DNA from: Trichomonas vaginalis G3
Taxonomy: Eukaryota > Parabasalia > Trichomonadida > Trichomonadidae
Assembly (NCBI RefSeq): GCF_026262505.1
Contig: NC_067207.1
Span: forward strand, 23,528,082 to 23,592,081
Reading direction: 5' to 3'
Length of the DNA: 64,000 bases
The position numbers and the translations under genes were made by a program. Of the stretch, positions 39,354-49,672 are shown in pieces. The stretch's first letter is position 1. The number at the start of each line of letters is the position of its first letter. A model generated the notes under the pieces. That model was not told the DNA's origin, did no database searches, and saw nothing but the letters and a program-made list of their open reading frames with translations.

Positions 39354-39728
39354 ATGAATATCCCAGCTTCAGAATCAGCAGTTCAGAAATCTCATGAAGA
39401 AAGAATAAAAATTATGTCTCAGAATCAAACACAAAATTTATTAGATGGTGAAATAGATGAAACACTTTCAGAAGAAGGTACTAAATTTATTTGTAAACAT
39501 AAGTTACAATTTATTGATAATGAAGAATACCCTTGTATCCTACTTTCACCACCTTTAGATTCCGAAAAATTCAAAAAAGCTCTTAAAAACGTGACATATG
39601 CAACTAATACGATTAAGAAAGAAGATCATGATATTTACAAAAATTATTATTTAAATAAATGCACAGGTGTTGATAAAGTTTTTGATTTATTAGATAAAAT
39701 ATCAAAAGAAAACCATTGGAACCTATAA
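39354..39728 (+). CDS. Unknown Maverick protein (124 aa)
   Basis: A helix-rich, charged protein (MNIPASESAVQKSHEERIKI) ending DLLDKISKENHWNL, with a central segment CKHKLQFIDNEEYPCILLSP. Family not recognised. It precedes the polymerase stretch and may belong to a longer broken gene. Confidence 0.4.
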   Translation: MNIPASESAVQKSHEERIKIMSQNQTQNLLDGEIDETLSEEGTKFICKHKLQFIDNEEYPCILLSPPLDSEKFKKALKNVTYATNTIKKEDHDIYKNYYLNKCTGVDKVFDLLDKISKENHWNL

Positions 39729-39893
39729 AATTTTGTGTGATTGTGGTTTCATTATTGAAGATACCAATAATGTTTCATATGAAAGAACAGCACCGAAGGA
39801 AGACGAAGTGGAAAGGTCTATACCATTCGTTATTAAGAACATAAAAGATATGAAACTTATAAACATTATATTTATTCATTTATTTCAGAAAAA

Positions 39894-42800
39894 ATGGAAG
39901 CAACCCATAAAACATCTTCTCATCATTTTATAGCTATTCATACATTCCTTTTCAAAGTTGTGAAATTAAATAAGACAGGAATTAGATTTAATGTATCAGG
40001 GTACGCATTCTTGAGTAAATTAAAATGTATTCGTCACGTCGCAGATGATAAAAATTTATGTGTTCTTAATTCATTTTATGGGCTTTAAAAAATAAACTTT
40101 ATTTTTAATTTTTTATTCTTACATAAATGAACAAAAACGGAACAGCTAAAATGAATGATAATCAAATTAGAGCAGAAGGTAGAAGGTTATTTAAACGCTT
40201 CTATAATTCCTGATGGTGTTAATCCTAAAACTCGTAGAAGTATTTAAAATGAAGCAATAGATTCATATGAAGGTTTGACATTTCATCAGAAAGTGAGAGA
40301 TTAGCGAGAATGTTAAATGTTAATATTGATTTCTATTATTGTGATCCTCAACCAGAAGACGTGGACATAAATAAGGTAGACTTTCCATTAGTGGAATCAA
40401 TAATGATAGATCCAGAATTTGAAACAGTAAATATTTTATTAACACAGAGTCCAAATGAAAACTTCACGCTGACAGAATAACGACGTTGAAGCACTCACCG
40501 GCTATAGAGTTTGTCCATATTGTAAAGAAGAAGTTTATTCTATCCGTGATGATCCAGAAAGGAAAAACCAAAGAAGATTTTTAAAGCATTGTGAGAAATG
40601 TAAAGAAAATAATGGAAGATTAATTCAAGACGTTCAGTTGCAAAAGACACAGCAACCATATGCACACATATTACGAAACAGAAGAATATCAGTGGTTATT
40701 AGCTCATAATTTGCAGGAATATTATCAACCGACAAGATATTATATTACTTTTGACTTCGAAACATTAGAGACTAAAGAAGAATTACACTTTCTGAGTGTG
40801 CAACTTTGAACGCTTACTTAAAACCATTCATGGTATCATCAACGGTTAAATTAAATGATAAAACATATACGAGGAATTTTTGCTTAACTTCGAGTGATTC
40901 TTTTATTTCTGATTGGATTGAGTTTTTATTTTCAACCTGTTCATTAGTTGCTAATCAAATATTGAACAATATGAAGAATAATGAAGTCGCAAACATTAAA
41001 TGAAAAACAGAAGGAAGCATTTAAAGAACTTCTAGATGAGGAATTCAATAAAGTGAATATCATAGGTTTTAATTCGGGAAAGTTTGATTTAAATTTAATT
41101 CTTCGTGATTTAAACACTGCAAAATGGAAAATAAAATCAATGCTGGGTTCATCTTCACAATTTAAGCAAATCATTGTAAAGAAAACAAACGTTCCATATG
41201 AATTGAGATTTATTGACATCAGAAATTATATAGTGGGTGGGACATTAGACCAATTCACTCAAGATTTCGGAAACAATAAATCACGTGTTAATCCTTTTTC
41301 CCTTATCAATTCATCACGTGGGAAAATTACGAAAAGAAATTATATAAAGTGGAACCATTCACGAAAGATTCATTTTATTCAGCATTAACTCAAGAAACTA
41401 TATCAGATAGTGATTATCAAATATATCTCAATGATGCTAAAAACTTTAAGAATAGATTAGAATATTTTTATTCATTATTGCAATAAAGATGTTGAAATTA
41501 TGATTGACCCAATTGATAAAATTATTGAAGAAACATTTGTTTATAAAATTGACATGCTTCATAATCTTTCTTTATCATCGAATGCTTCAATGATTCGTTA
41601 CGCTTTAGCATATAAAGACTTTAATCTAATGAAAAATATCCTGAGGAAGAGATAGAATCAAGTTTTGAATTAACGAAAAAGTATTGGAAATATAAAATTG
41701 AATCATATAAGAAACAAGATGAAAAAGCAGAAAGGGATACTAAAAATAATGTTTCAATGGATGATTTTCAATACTATCACGATTTAATCCTTTCATCTAA
41801 ATGCAAAATGTGTGGTAAAGCGTTTACATATGCTAATAACCAACATTGGATAGAATCGATAATGAAAAACACATACCAAAGAAAATTGTCAGTTAATGTG
41901 TTGTTATTGCAATGTCGTAAAATCAAATAAAGATGAAGATGTTCAACGTTTAAGAATCAATTTAAGAAATTATGCATTAAAAAATAATTTACCAATGACT
42001 TTAGATTCAGTTGAAGCTTATCACATTCTCCGTAATGGAATTACTGGTGGTCTATCAAATGTTCAACATAGAGTAAATCTTAAAGGAATCACGCACATTA
42101 ATAAACTTTCATATAGTCCAGAAACTAAAACTGTATCAAATGAGGACACCACCAACATTATGACTCATTTCGTTGGTGTTGATTTTAATTCATTATATCC
42201 TTCATCATTTTCATCTAATCCTCATGATTTCATTCAATATACTGACCATAAAATGTATATGCCGGGAAGATTGAATGGTGTTATCATTTGTGATACAGCA
42301 ACAAAGAAAGCAAAAGCACTGGGAATAATTAAGAAGAAAAATACTTTATTCGTGGCTGAAGTAAAGGTCACATTGATGAAAAATACATTAATGATTACAT
42401 AAACTTTTTACCGATAATAAGAAACTTAGATATTATCACAGATGAAAAAACAATTGGCAGTTTTATGTATAATTACATGAAATCAAACAATCTACCAGTT
42501 GACCAGAAACAGAGAAATTAACTCAGTTAGCATCAACACACAACCAATATCAACCATTTTCTTCTTATTATCTTTGGTATCTAATCGACAGATTTCATTT
42601 TATCATCGATGATATTCAATCAATTTTAACATTTACGAAAATACTTGTTTTATGAATTTGCGAACAAATTTATGAATGAAAGACAAAAGGCTGAATTAGA
42701 AGGAAATAAAGGAAAAAGTTTATTTTGCAAAATTTCACTTAATGGATCATATGGTTACGATGCAATGAATACACAAAATTACGCAAAGACTAAAATAATG

Positions 42801-43547
42801 AATGCACAGAAGGCACGCGTTGCATGTATGTCAAATAAGTTTAAAAACATAAGAGAAATAGAGAGGATACATATAAGTGAAGCTTAGATAGATTTTATAG
42901 ATGTGATACGTGTTTACAAGAGGCATTCTTCACTTTAGATAATGCTAAATACTGGTATTTGGTTTTCATTTATGATTTTATGTATAAATGCATGGATGTT
43001 AATCGTTTTCATTTCATTGAAGGTGATACTGATTCATATTTGGCATCGCTGGCGACCCAAATCTTCCTAACACTCAAGCATTTCAAGCAATTGTTACGAT
43101 AAACAATTTTATGATAAAAACATTTTCAAATTCGCACCTTTTGATTTCTTTTGTTTTGATGAGAAATTTAAACCTAAATTAAAGAATAAAGCTGAAGAAA
43201 AAGCACATGAGAAAAAATTATTGGGTTTAGCAATTGAGAAACAAGGTGATAACATGGTTGCTTTATGTCCTAAATGTATACATCATTCAACGGTTCAATT
43301 GATGGAAGTGATTTTAAAAAGATTGCACAAAAAATGAAAGGTGTTAGTTTACGACAAAAATAAGCAATTAACACCTAAAAAATATTTGGATATAATAAAT
43401 GATAAAGTGATATTTGATGGTCAGAATATTAATTTACAACTTAAAAACGGGTCAATGACTCGCTTAACAATCGGTAAGACTGCATTAACAGGAGCACACA
43501 CTAAGGCTGTATGTTGTGAAAATGGATGTTGTATGCCATTTATTTAA
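39894..43547 (+). pseudogene. Protein-primed-type DNA polymerase B (fossil)
   Basis: The replicative polymerase that defines Mavericks, here in a broken stretch (about ten breaks). Recognisable parts in order: an N-terminal SSHHFIAIHTFLFKV / DDKNLCVLNSF region, a zinc-type CPYC ... HCEKC segment, exonuclease motif FDFETLE, polymerase motif A DFNSLYPSSF, motif B KISLNGSYGYDA and motif C GDTDSY. These identify family B of the protein-primed type, which copies linear DNA from a terminal protein. Confidence 0.85.
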
Positions 43548-43574
43548 TACAATTAAAATTTTATTCTTAATGAA

Positions 43575-43649
43575 ATGCCACAGAAGAAGACAAAAGGAAC
43601 CGTTAATGATGGTTTTGATACTATGATTCAAAGAGGTGGGCACCCTTAA
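43575..43649 (+). CDS. 24-residue peptide MPQKKTKG...GGHP
   Basis: A very short basic frame between the polymerase and integrase stretches with AT-rich spacers on both sides (TTATTCTTAATGAA before it, TTTATTTTATTTTTATATAA after). It could be a real core peptide or chance; evidence is spacing only. Confidence 0.3.
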   Translation: MPQKKTKGTVNDGFDTMIQRGGHP

Positions 43650-44100
43650 ACATTTATTTTATTTTTATATAAATGGATAACACAGATTTAAAAAAATTAA
43701 TTGATGATTTAGTACTTAATCAAAATTTTCTTGATTATATGATTTAAAAGCATATCTCCAAAACATAATAACAATATAAATGGGTGATGATATGGAATAT
43801 TATTATCCATATTATAAAAATGAAATTTTGAAAATATGATGAAAATAATTTCTAAAATTAAAGACAAATATAAAAATAATGAATATTCAAAGGGAAAAAC
43901 TAAATCACAACTTAAACAGTTGAAAGATTTCAAAAAATGTAATTAACAGAAGAAGAATATTGATGAATTATATAAATTATATAATCCTGAGCCGCAAAAA
44001 CCAAAGGAACAAAAACAAAAGATGCAAAACGCCCAGGTCCTTCAGACCATAAATGAAGCACAAGCTTTAATTTAATGATTCATTAGTTAAATCATATTCA
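43650..44100. other. Broken stretch between polymerase and integrase
   Basis: Short frames such as MDNTDLKKLIDDLVLNQNF (from 43674) and lysine-rich pieces (YSKGKTKSQLKQLKDFKK). No family seen. Confidence 0.4.
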
Positions 44101-45200
44101 GCCCGACTTTTAAATGAAGATCAACTTTTGGAAATCATCCTTCAACATAAACTCGAAGCGGGAAAGTATATCAACCTTTAATACAGCATATTTAAAACAA
44201 ATGAATAGAATACATCCAGAATTAATGAAGGAAGGAATGAAGGAAGGAATGAAATCCAAAACTTCATCATCCAAAATCAAAGCAGATAAATTAAACCACT
44301 TGCAACACCAAAACCTCCAACGACAGTACGCCTCCTCCTTCAGTTAATCCTTCATCATTCACTTATTATATCCATTTCAAACATTAAAGAAGCAAAAAGA
44401 TTTTAAAAAGGATTTCAAGATATTAAATAAACCAATTGACCCAAAATTCAACCGTTAAAAGGAAAAATTTAGTCGCCTTCATTTGCTCCATATCCATATT
44501 CATACGAAATCGATCATCTGGAATATTCAAAAGGAAACGTTACTTATTTATTTGCCATTAACATTAACACTAGATATTTATATTGCATTCCGGTGAAAGG
44601 GAAAACAGAACAGGAAACAAGAAGAGCTATACAATACTTACTAGATCATGAGAGTAGATAATATCAGGGTGATTGGTGATAAAGGATTTCAGGCAGCTAT
44701 GGCTCATTATTTCCCACAAATTAATTTTTTCTTTTCATCCTCTCCATATACGTTTCATAATAAAATAGTTGATGCGGTAATGAGAACTCTTAGAGATGCG
44801 TTAGGGGTAACGGTCAGATATACTGGGATGGAAATCATGACTCCATCATACAAACAGTTTAGTATATTATTACAATAATACATGGCATAGAACAATAAAC
44901 ATGAAACCAGTGGAAATGAAAAATGATATTTCAAAAGAATGGGAATATATTAGAAAGCAAATGGAAAGGTTAAATGATGTTAAACGTGAACAAATTAATT
45001 CGGGCTCATGAATTTTAAACAAGGGGATAAAGTTTTGATTCATCTCGATTATGGAAAAACTGATAAATCAATGACAAAAGAAGACGAAGATTTGACACAA
45101 TAGCTGAATTTGTTAGATATATTAACGGCAATGCATTAGTTGAAGTTGACAATAAATTAATAGAAATTCCAATTTATTTATTATTATTATATTTAAAATA
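44101..45200 (+). pseudogene. rve-type integrase of Maverick 2 (fossil)
   Basis: Broken. Recognisable pieces: an rve core stretch with YLFAININTRYLYCIPVKGK, the segment IRVIGDKGFQAAMAHYFPQI, then SSPYTFHNKIVDAVMRTLRD as in the final core helix, and a C-terminal FKQGDKVLIHLDYGK segment like the GDKV part of Maverick 1. It inserts the element into target DNA. Confidence 0.75.
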
Positions 45201-45227
45201 ATTTTAATTTTTTTATTTCGTAAGAAA

Positions 45228-45486
45228 TGAGTGACAAAAAGCATCCAAGAGTCCAGACGATGAATATAAAAAGAAACTAAACAGAATTAAATCAAAAATA
45301 TGCTATTACAAAAGAAGCCACAATGCGGTGGGTTGAAAACGATAAAGAAATAATCGAAAAATTAGAAACTTATCGTTCAATCATTAAACTGAGTGAAGCA
45401 AAAATAAAAGAATTTAATAGAATCAATAAATATATTGGAAGAGATGAATTTAATAAAGATGAATTTTTAAACTCAATCCAAATTTA
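45228..45486 (+). pseudogene. Small helical Maverick protein (fossil)
   Basis: Begins MSDKKHPRVQTMN and continues as a charged coiled helix (WVENDKEIIEKLETYRSIIK) ending EFLNSIQI. It overlaps by three bases the convergent gene at 45484. Family unknown; broken. Confidence 0.4.
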
Positions 45487-45648
45487 ATTTTTATTTTTCT
45501 TTGACAACATCTCTCTTTCCATCATTACTGCATAACCGCATTTTCTCAGTTTTAGTGGTTTGTTATTTTTAATTCGTTCTTGCATCATTTTTATCATTTC
45601 CTCCCTTGTTATGATTCGTGGTAAATTTTGAGCTTGTGGGGTATTCAT
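45484..45648 (-). CDS. 54-residue basic protein
   Basis: The frame MNTPQAQNLPRIITREEMIK ... MLSKKNKN looks whole, is basic and helical, and has an AT-rich leader (TTTTTATTTTTATCTAA) before its start. It converges on the previous gene with tail overlap. Role unknown. Confidence 0.5.
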   Translation of the reverse strand: MNTPQAQNLPRIITREEMIKMMQERIKNNKPLKLRKCGYAVMMEREMLSKKNKN

Positions 45649-45699
45649 TTAGATAAAAATAAAAATTTGTTATCAGTTATTTTATCGTTAAGTGACTCA

Positions 45700-46000
45700 A
45701 AGAGTCCGGAGACAAAGTCTCATGTTTTTAGGTTATTCAATAATTAATTATTTTTGAATAACTGAAGGTGTCACTACGTCACCATGTGTCACTCGGTTAA
45801 TTAACTTCTCTGAAAAAATGAGACAACATGACATTTTGACAACAACACAGGAGGAAGGCACTTATGAAGCATTTTTGAAGAACTGAAGGTGTCACTACGT
45901 CACCATGTGTCACTCGGTTAATTAACTTCTCTGAAAAAATGAGACAACATGACATTTTGACAACACAGCAGGATTAATGCAAAAATAAATTCAAATCATA
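45700..46000. repeat. Two tandem-like copies of an ~85-bp block
   Basis: CTGAAGGTGTCACTACGTCA and the bases after it, through GAGACAACATGACATTTTGA, occur at about 45762-45843 and 45882-45966. Inverted copies lie at 48585-48665, 49265-49350 and 49385-49475, on the far side of the KilA-N block. Confidence 0.85.
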
Positions 46001-46002
46001 CT

Positions 46003-46339
46003 TTATAAAGCTTCATTTACAGGTATTTCATCGTCAGTAAATGAATCTTCATTATCGTTTGGTTCAACCTGTTTATATAATCCTTTCATTTCTTCTTTCA
46101 AAACATAACACCATGTTTGTTTACCATCTATTCTTCTCTGTTTCTTATCACATTTATCCTTAATGCTCATTTGGAAATTCTTGTCTTTCATGTCTGATGG
46201 TTTGCAGAATAGAGCATTTTCACACGTCATCTTTGACCGAACGAATGAGTCTCAATTGTTTGTTATATTGTATGTATTCGTATTCTTCATTTATGGCTTC
46301 ATGAACGATAGCAGTTGTTGTGTTCTCTGATGTTGACAT
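46003..46339 (-). pseudogene. KilA-N-related protein of Maverick 2 (fossil)
   Basis: The start (ATG at 46339, MSTSENTTTAIVHEAINEEY) matches the N-terminus of the KilA-N gene at 5062-5886. The 3' part is different sequence (CDKKQRRIDGKQTWCYVLKE ... DNEDSFTDDEIPVNEAL), so the region is a joint between gene types. Broken. Confidence 0.55.
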
Positions 46340-46350
46340 TACTGTCATTT

Positions 46351-46365
46351 CATACAAAATAAAAA
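46351..46365 (-). promoter_or_regulatory. Maverick upstream box
   Basis: TTTTTATTTTGTATG on the minus strand, 12 bases before the ATG at 46339. Confidence 0.5.
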
Positions 46366-46423
46366 TAACTTTAAAACTAACTTTATTTTTTCTGACTTTC
46401 ACAAAAGACCAAAAATAAACGCT

Positions 46424-47032
46424 TTACATGTATTTTTCAGCAACTTCGTCAAATAATTTTATAGCTTTATCTATCTCATCTACTTCAAACGTTTCTTTAC
46501 CTTTCATGGGAGCACCATACCTTTTCTCAAAAACTTCAAGCAGTTCTGTTTCAGCAGCTCTCATATCATTAACGAACACAACCTTGACTCTATTGACTGT
46601 ACTGTCATATCTTTGAGTTATATTATATGTTCTTCCTATCTTATATCTCTTTGTATTGAAGTCCTTCGGTTTCTGAACGATGTAAAGTAAGCCTTCACTG
46701 CAACGTTCTGAGTCGAATGAACCATAAGTTATGAAGTTATATCCAACAACTGGGTCTAACCATAAAAAAATTGGTATAAGACTTTTGTCAATGAGATATG
46801 CTCTTGTTCCATGAAATGCTACTGATATCATAAGCTCAGGATTTCTTGTCAAAATTTTCTGAGTTGAAGCATTTCTAACCCAGTCGCTTGTTTTCTTTTC
46901 AGATGGAGATATAATGTCTGACAAAGAATATTTGTTGTATTTCTTTGAGTATCTTACGTTTAAATCACCTATTCTAACCACTTTGGTGTCATTGTCTATC
47001 TTTCTAACTGTTTCAAACTCAATGTTTGACAT
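46424..47032 (-). CDS. KilA-N plus GIY-YIG (T5orf172-like) protein
   Basis: 202 residues from MSNIEFETV; the frame looks whole. N-terminal half is a KilA-N-like DNA-binding domain (KVVRIGDLNVRYSKKYNKYS, SDWVRNAS, HGTRAYLIDKSLIPIFLWLD). C-terminal half is a GIY-YIG nuclease-like domain of the T5orf172 type (GLLYIVQKP, YKIGRTYNITQRYD, AAETELLEVFE). In viruses such proteins bind DNA and may nick it. Its counterpart is part of the Maverick 1 block 6778-8114, close in base sequence. The start at 47032 is preferred because the promoter box covers the upstream ATG. Confidence 0.8.
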   Translation of the reverse strand: MSNIEFETVRKIDNDTKVVRIGDLNVRYSKKYNKYSLSDIISPSEKKTSDWVRNASTQKILTRNPELMISVAFHGTRAYLIDKSLIPIFLWLDPVVGYNFITYGSFDSERCSEGLLYIVQKPKDFNTKRYKIGRTYNITQRYDSTVNRVKVVFVNDMRAAETELLEVFEKRYGAPMKGKETFEVDEIDKAIKLFDEVAEKYM

Positions 47033-47376
47033 TACTGTCTTTACATACAAGATAAAAATTTTTCTTAGAAAAAATTAGCGTTATTTTTCTAACTAATGAA
47101 ATTCATTATTTTTGTTGCTGAATTTAATAAAAAGATATTTTAGGTGAAGAGGTGAGATCTAACCTGTTTTCTCACCTAATTTTTCACCCCAGTTATTTTA
47201 CAAACGTTTAACGTGATATACGTTATTTTTTAAATTTTGTGAAAACTCAACGGTTTGACACATGCCCTAAAAATTATTTTACTCAGAATTTTGTTGCTGA
47301 ATTTAATAAAAAGATATTTTAGGTGAAGAGGTGAGATTTCACCAGTTTTCTCACCTAATTTTTCACCCCAGTTATT
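47033..47376. repeat. Palindrome-bearing repeat between the KilA-N genes
   Basis: Two copies of a ~185-base unit (TTTGTTGCTGAATTTAATAA, AGATATTTTAGGTGAAGAGG). Palindromes are GGTGAGATCTAACC (47151-47164) and GGTGAGATTTCACC (47330-47343). A box variant TTTTTATCTTGTATGTAA is at 47041-47057. Confidence 0.8.
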
Positions 47377-48342
47377 TTATAAGCGTTTTACATGAATTGT
47401 ACGATGTATATTTGAAATTCTAAACAATTTCGTAGCTTCTATTTCTTCTGTCAGTATGTCAAAAGTTTTAACAATGCCGAAAGTTTCTTTATACTTCTTC
47501 TTGACGTCAGATAGAAGGAAATCGTCAGCTGTTGGATAGTTTTTGTTCAGAAATGCTAACATGTCCATTTTATCTTCTGCTGGTTTCTCTACTTCTTTCT
47601 TTAAGTCAGCATAGTCGTTTCTCATACGTTCTATCTCTTTTAGTGAGTAGTTATATTTCCTCATTGCTGCTTTACATTTTGAACATTGCGGATTCATTTT
47701 TGCGTTATACATTGAAACATTACCAGCTAAAATAACTAAAGCATCAATGGCTTTCTTTAAATCTGAAGCAGTTGGTTTTATCTGTTTGTTCCATACTTTG
47801 CCTCTTCTGTCTTTATCTCTTATTTGCCACACACATTCAGCAGCTAATGAAACAAAGTTATCGTAAGTCTTAAACTCCTCAGATTTATATATGTCAGAAA
47901 TGTTTTTATAAACCATGTCGCAATCTTTGTTCATAACTTTATGGTTGCAATGAAAACCAAGGAATTCATAATTTACTTTACGTATGAACTTCTTTATTTC
48001 TACTGAATCAGTAACTTTAACTTCAATTTCATCGAATTCAGGAATAGTTAGTTTTTGTTGCTGAACTTCCGGTAATTTAGGCAAATGGTCAATAATGTCC
48101 TGCATTTCATATAGCTCCTCTCCATTTGTTTCATCTTTCGCACTACAGTCTAAATTACTTGTTAAAAGTTCTTGCTTTATTCTTTGTATTTCTGTTTCAA
48201 AAGTATATGAAGAAGGAATGAAGTTTTTCATCTCTACCAACATTGACGTAGGATTCATGATTAATGAATTTGGTGCTGTAGTTGTGGACAGAGTCCCGCC
48301 GTTCGTGGCTTGAATTGTTGTTGTGCCGATTGTTGAAATCAT
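47377..48342 (-). CDS. KilA-N-block partner protein (321 aa)
   Basis: The frame looks whole. The N-terminal Thr-rich segment (MISTIGTTTIQA) is variable against Maverick 1; the rest is closely conserved (PSSYTFETEIQ, EFLGFHCNHKVMNKDCDMVY, VWQIRDKDRRGKVWNKQIKP). A Cys pair PQCSKCKAAMRKY and the cysteines near residue 130 suggest a metal site, and a coiled segment follows. KilA-N-like helices are possible but not clear. It is likely co-expressed with the KilA-N/GIY-YIG gene downstream. Confidence 0.65.
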   Translation of the reverse strand: MISTIGTTTIQATNGGTLSTTTAPNSLIMNPTSMLVEMKNFIPSSYTFETEIQRIKQELLTSNLDCSAKDETNGEELYEMQDIIDHLPKLPEVQQQKLTIPEFDEIEVKVTDSVEIKKFIRKVNYEFLGFHCNHKVMNKDCDMVYKNISDIYKSEEFKTYDNFVSLAAECVWQIRDKDRRGKVWNKQIKPTASDLKKAIDALVILAGNVSMYNAKMNPQCSKCKAAMRKYNYSLKEIERMRNDYADLKKEVEKPAEDKMDMLAFLNKNYPTADDFLLSDVKKKYKETFGIVKTFDILTEEIEATKLFRISNIHRTIHVKRL

Positions 48343-48347
48343 ATCTT

Positions 48348-48362
48348 TTATACAAAATAAAA
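48348..48362 (-). promoter_or_regulatory. Maverick upstream box
   Basis: TTTTATTTTGTATAA on the minus strand, 6 bases before the ATG at 48342. Confidence 0.5.
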
Positions 48363-48419
48363 AAATAAAAATAAAACTAACTTTATTTTTTCTATCTTAA
48401 GGAAATTCATGAAAATTCA

Positions 48420-49560
48420 CGAGAAAGCAAAAGCAATCTGAGCCGCTAAGCGGTGAGGGTGAGAAAACTGGTGAGAAAACTGGTGAAATCTCACCTAAAC
48501 ATTATTTTTGGGTCATTTACACTCATTACGATGAAGAAGTCATGACAAAACATATACGTAAACATTTATTTCCTGTGTTGTTGTCTAAATGTCATGTTGT
48601 CTCATTTTTTCAGAGAAGTTAAATAACCTGGTGACCTGGTGACCTGGTGACACCTTCAGTTCTTCAAAAATAATTAATTATTGAATAACCTAAAAACCAT
48701 CTACCCTAAACATTATTTTTGGGTCATTTATGCTCATTACGTTCATGTTTGACAAAGCATATACGAAGAAATCATGACAAAACATTTACGATGAAGTCAT
48801 GACAAAGCATATACGATGAAATCATCATGACAAAACATTTACGATGAAATCATCATGACAAAACATTTACGAAGAAATCATGACAAATCATTTACGATGA
48901 AGTCATGACAAATCATATACGTTCATGTTTGACAAAGCATATACGATGAAGTCATGACAAAGCATATACGTTCATGTTTGACAAAGCATATACGATGAAG
49001 TCATGACAAAACATTTACGTTCATGTTTGACAAAGCATATACGAAGAAATCATGAAAATTCAACAGGGTGAAAAAAGAGGTGAAAAATTAGGTGAAATCT
49101 CACCTCTTCACCTAAACATTATTTTTGGGTCATTTACACTCATTACGAAGAAGTTTTGACAAAACATTTACGATGAAACCTTGACAAAACATTTACGATG
49201 AAACCTTGACAAAACATTTACGATGAAATCATGACAAAACATTAACGTAAACATATATTTCCTGTGTTCTTGTCTAAATGTCATGTTGTCTCATTTTTTC
49301 AGAGAAGTTAAATAACCTGGTAGCACATGGTGACGTAGTGACACCTTCAGTTCTTCAAAAATGCTTCATAAGTGCCTTCCTCCTGTGTTGTTGTCAAAAT
49401 GTCATGTTGTCTCATTTTTTCAGAGAAGTTAATTAACCGAGTGACACATGGTGACGTAGTGACACCTTCAGTTATTCAAAAATAATTAATTATTGAATAA
49501 CCTGAAACCATTAACGTAAACATTAACGATAAAATTCATTTCCGCAGTTCATTACCTAAT
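48420..49560. repeat. Minisatellite, palindrome and inverted-block region
   Basis: Contains GGTGAAATCTCACC at 48482-48495 and 49091-49104. About two dozen minisatellite units of the CATGACAAAACATTTACGATG and TCATGTTTGACAAAGCATATA types run between 48530 and 49240. Three inverted copies of the ~85-bp block of 45700-46000 are present. Companion segment ATTATTTTTGGGTCATTTAC follows the palindromes. Confidence 0.9.
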
Positions 49561-49672
49561 TAATTACAGACATAAAATATATTTAGTTCATTCGGTAAGC
49601 CTAAACCCTTTGGGTCAAGTCTCAAGCACATTCAATGAATGCGGTAAGCCTGCAAAGTAGGCTCAAGTGTGT
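49561..49672. other. Spacer with GGTAAGCCT repeats
   Basis: CGGTAAGCCTAAACCCTTTG and CGGTAAGCCTGCAAAGTAGG, each followed by a CTCAAG / TCAATGAA segment: a short direct duplication before the 3' end of the tail-fibre gene. Confidence 0.5.

Noticed and set aside
43640-43650. GGGCACCCTTAA near the polymerase stretch as a TTAA-element end
   Set aside because: It is the end of the short MPQKKTKG frame and has no partner terminus.
39733-44880. Reverse transcriptase or retrotransposon in the broken coding region
   Set aside because: The motifs are those of family B DNA polymerase and an rve integrase of a Maverick; no reverse transcriptase YxDD-type region with neighbours was seen.
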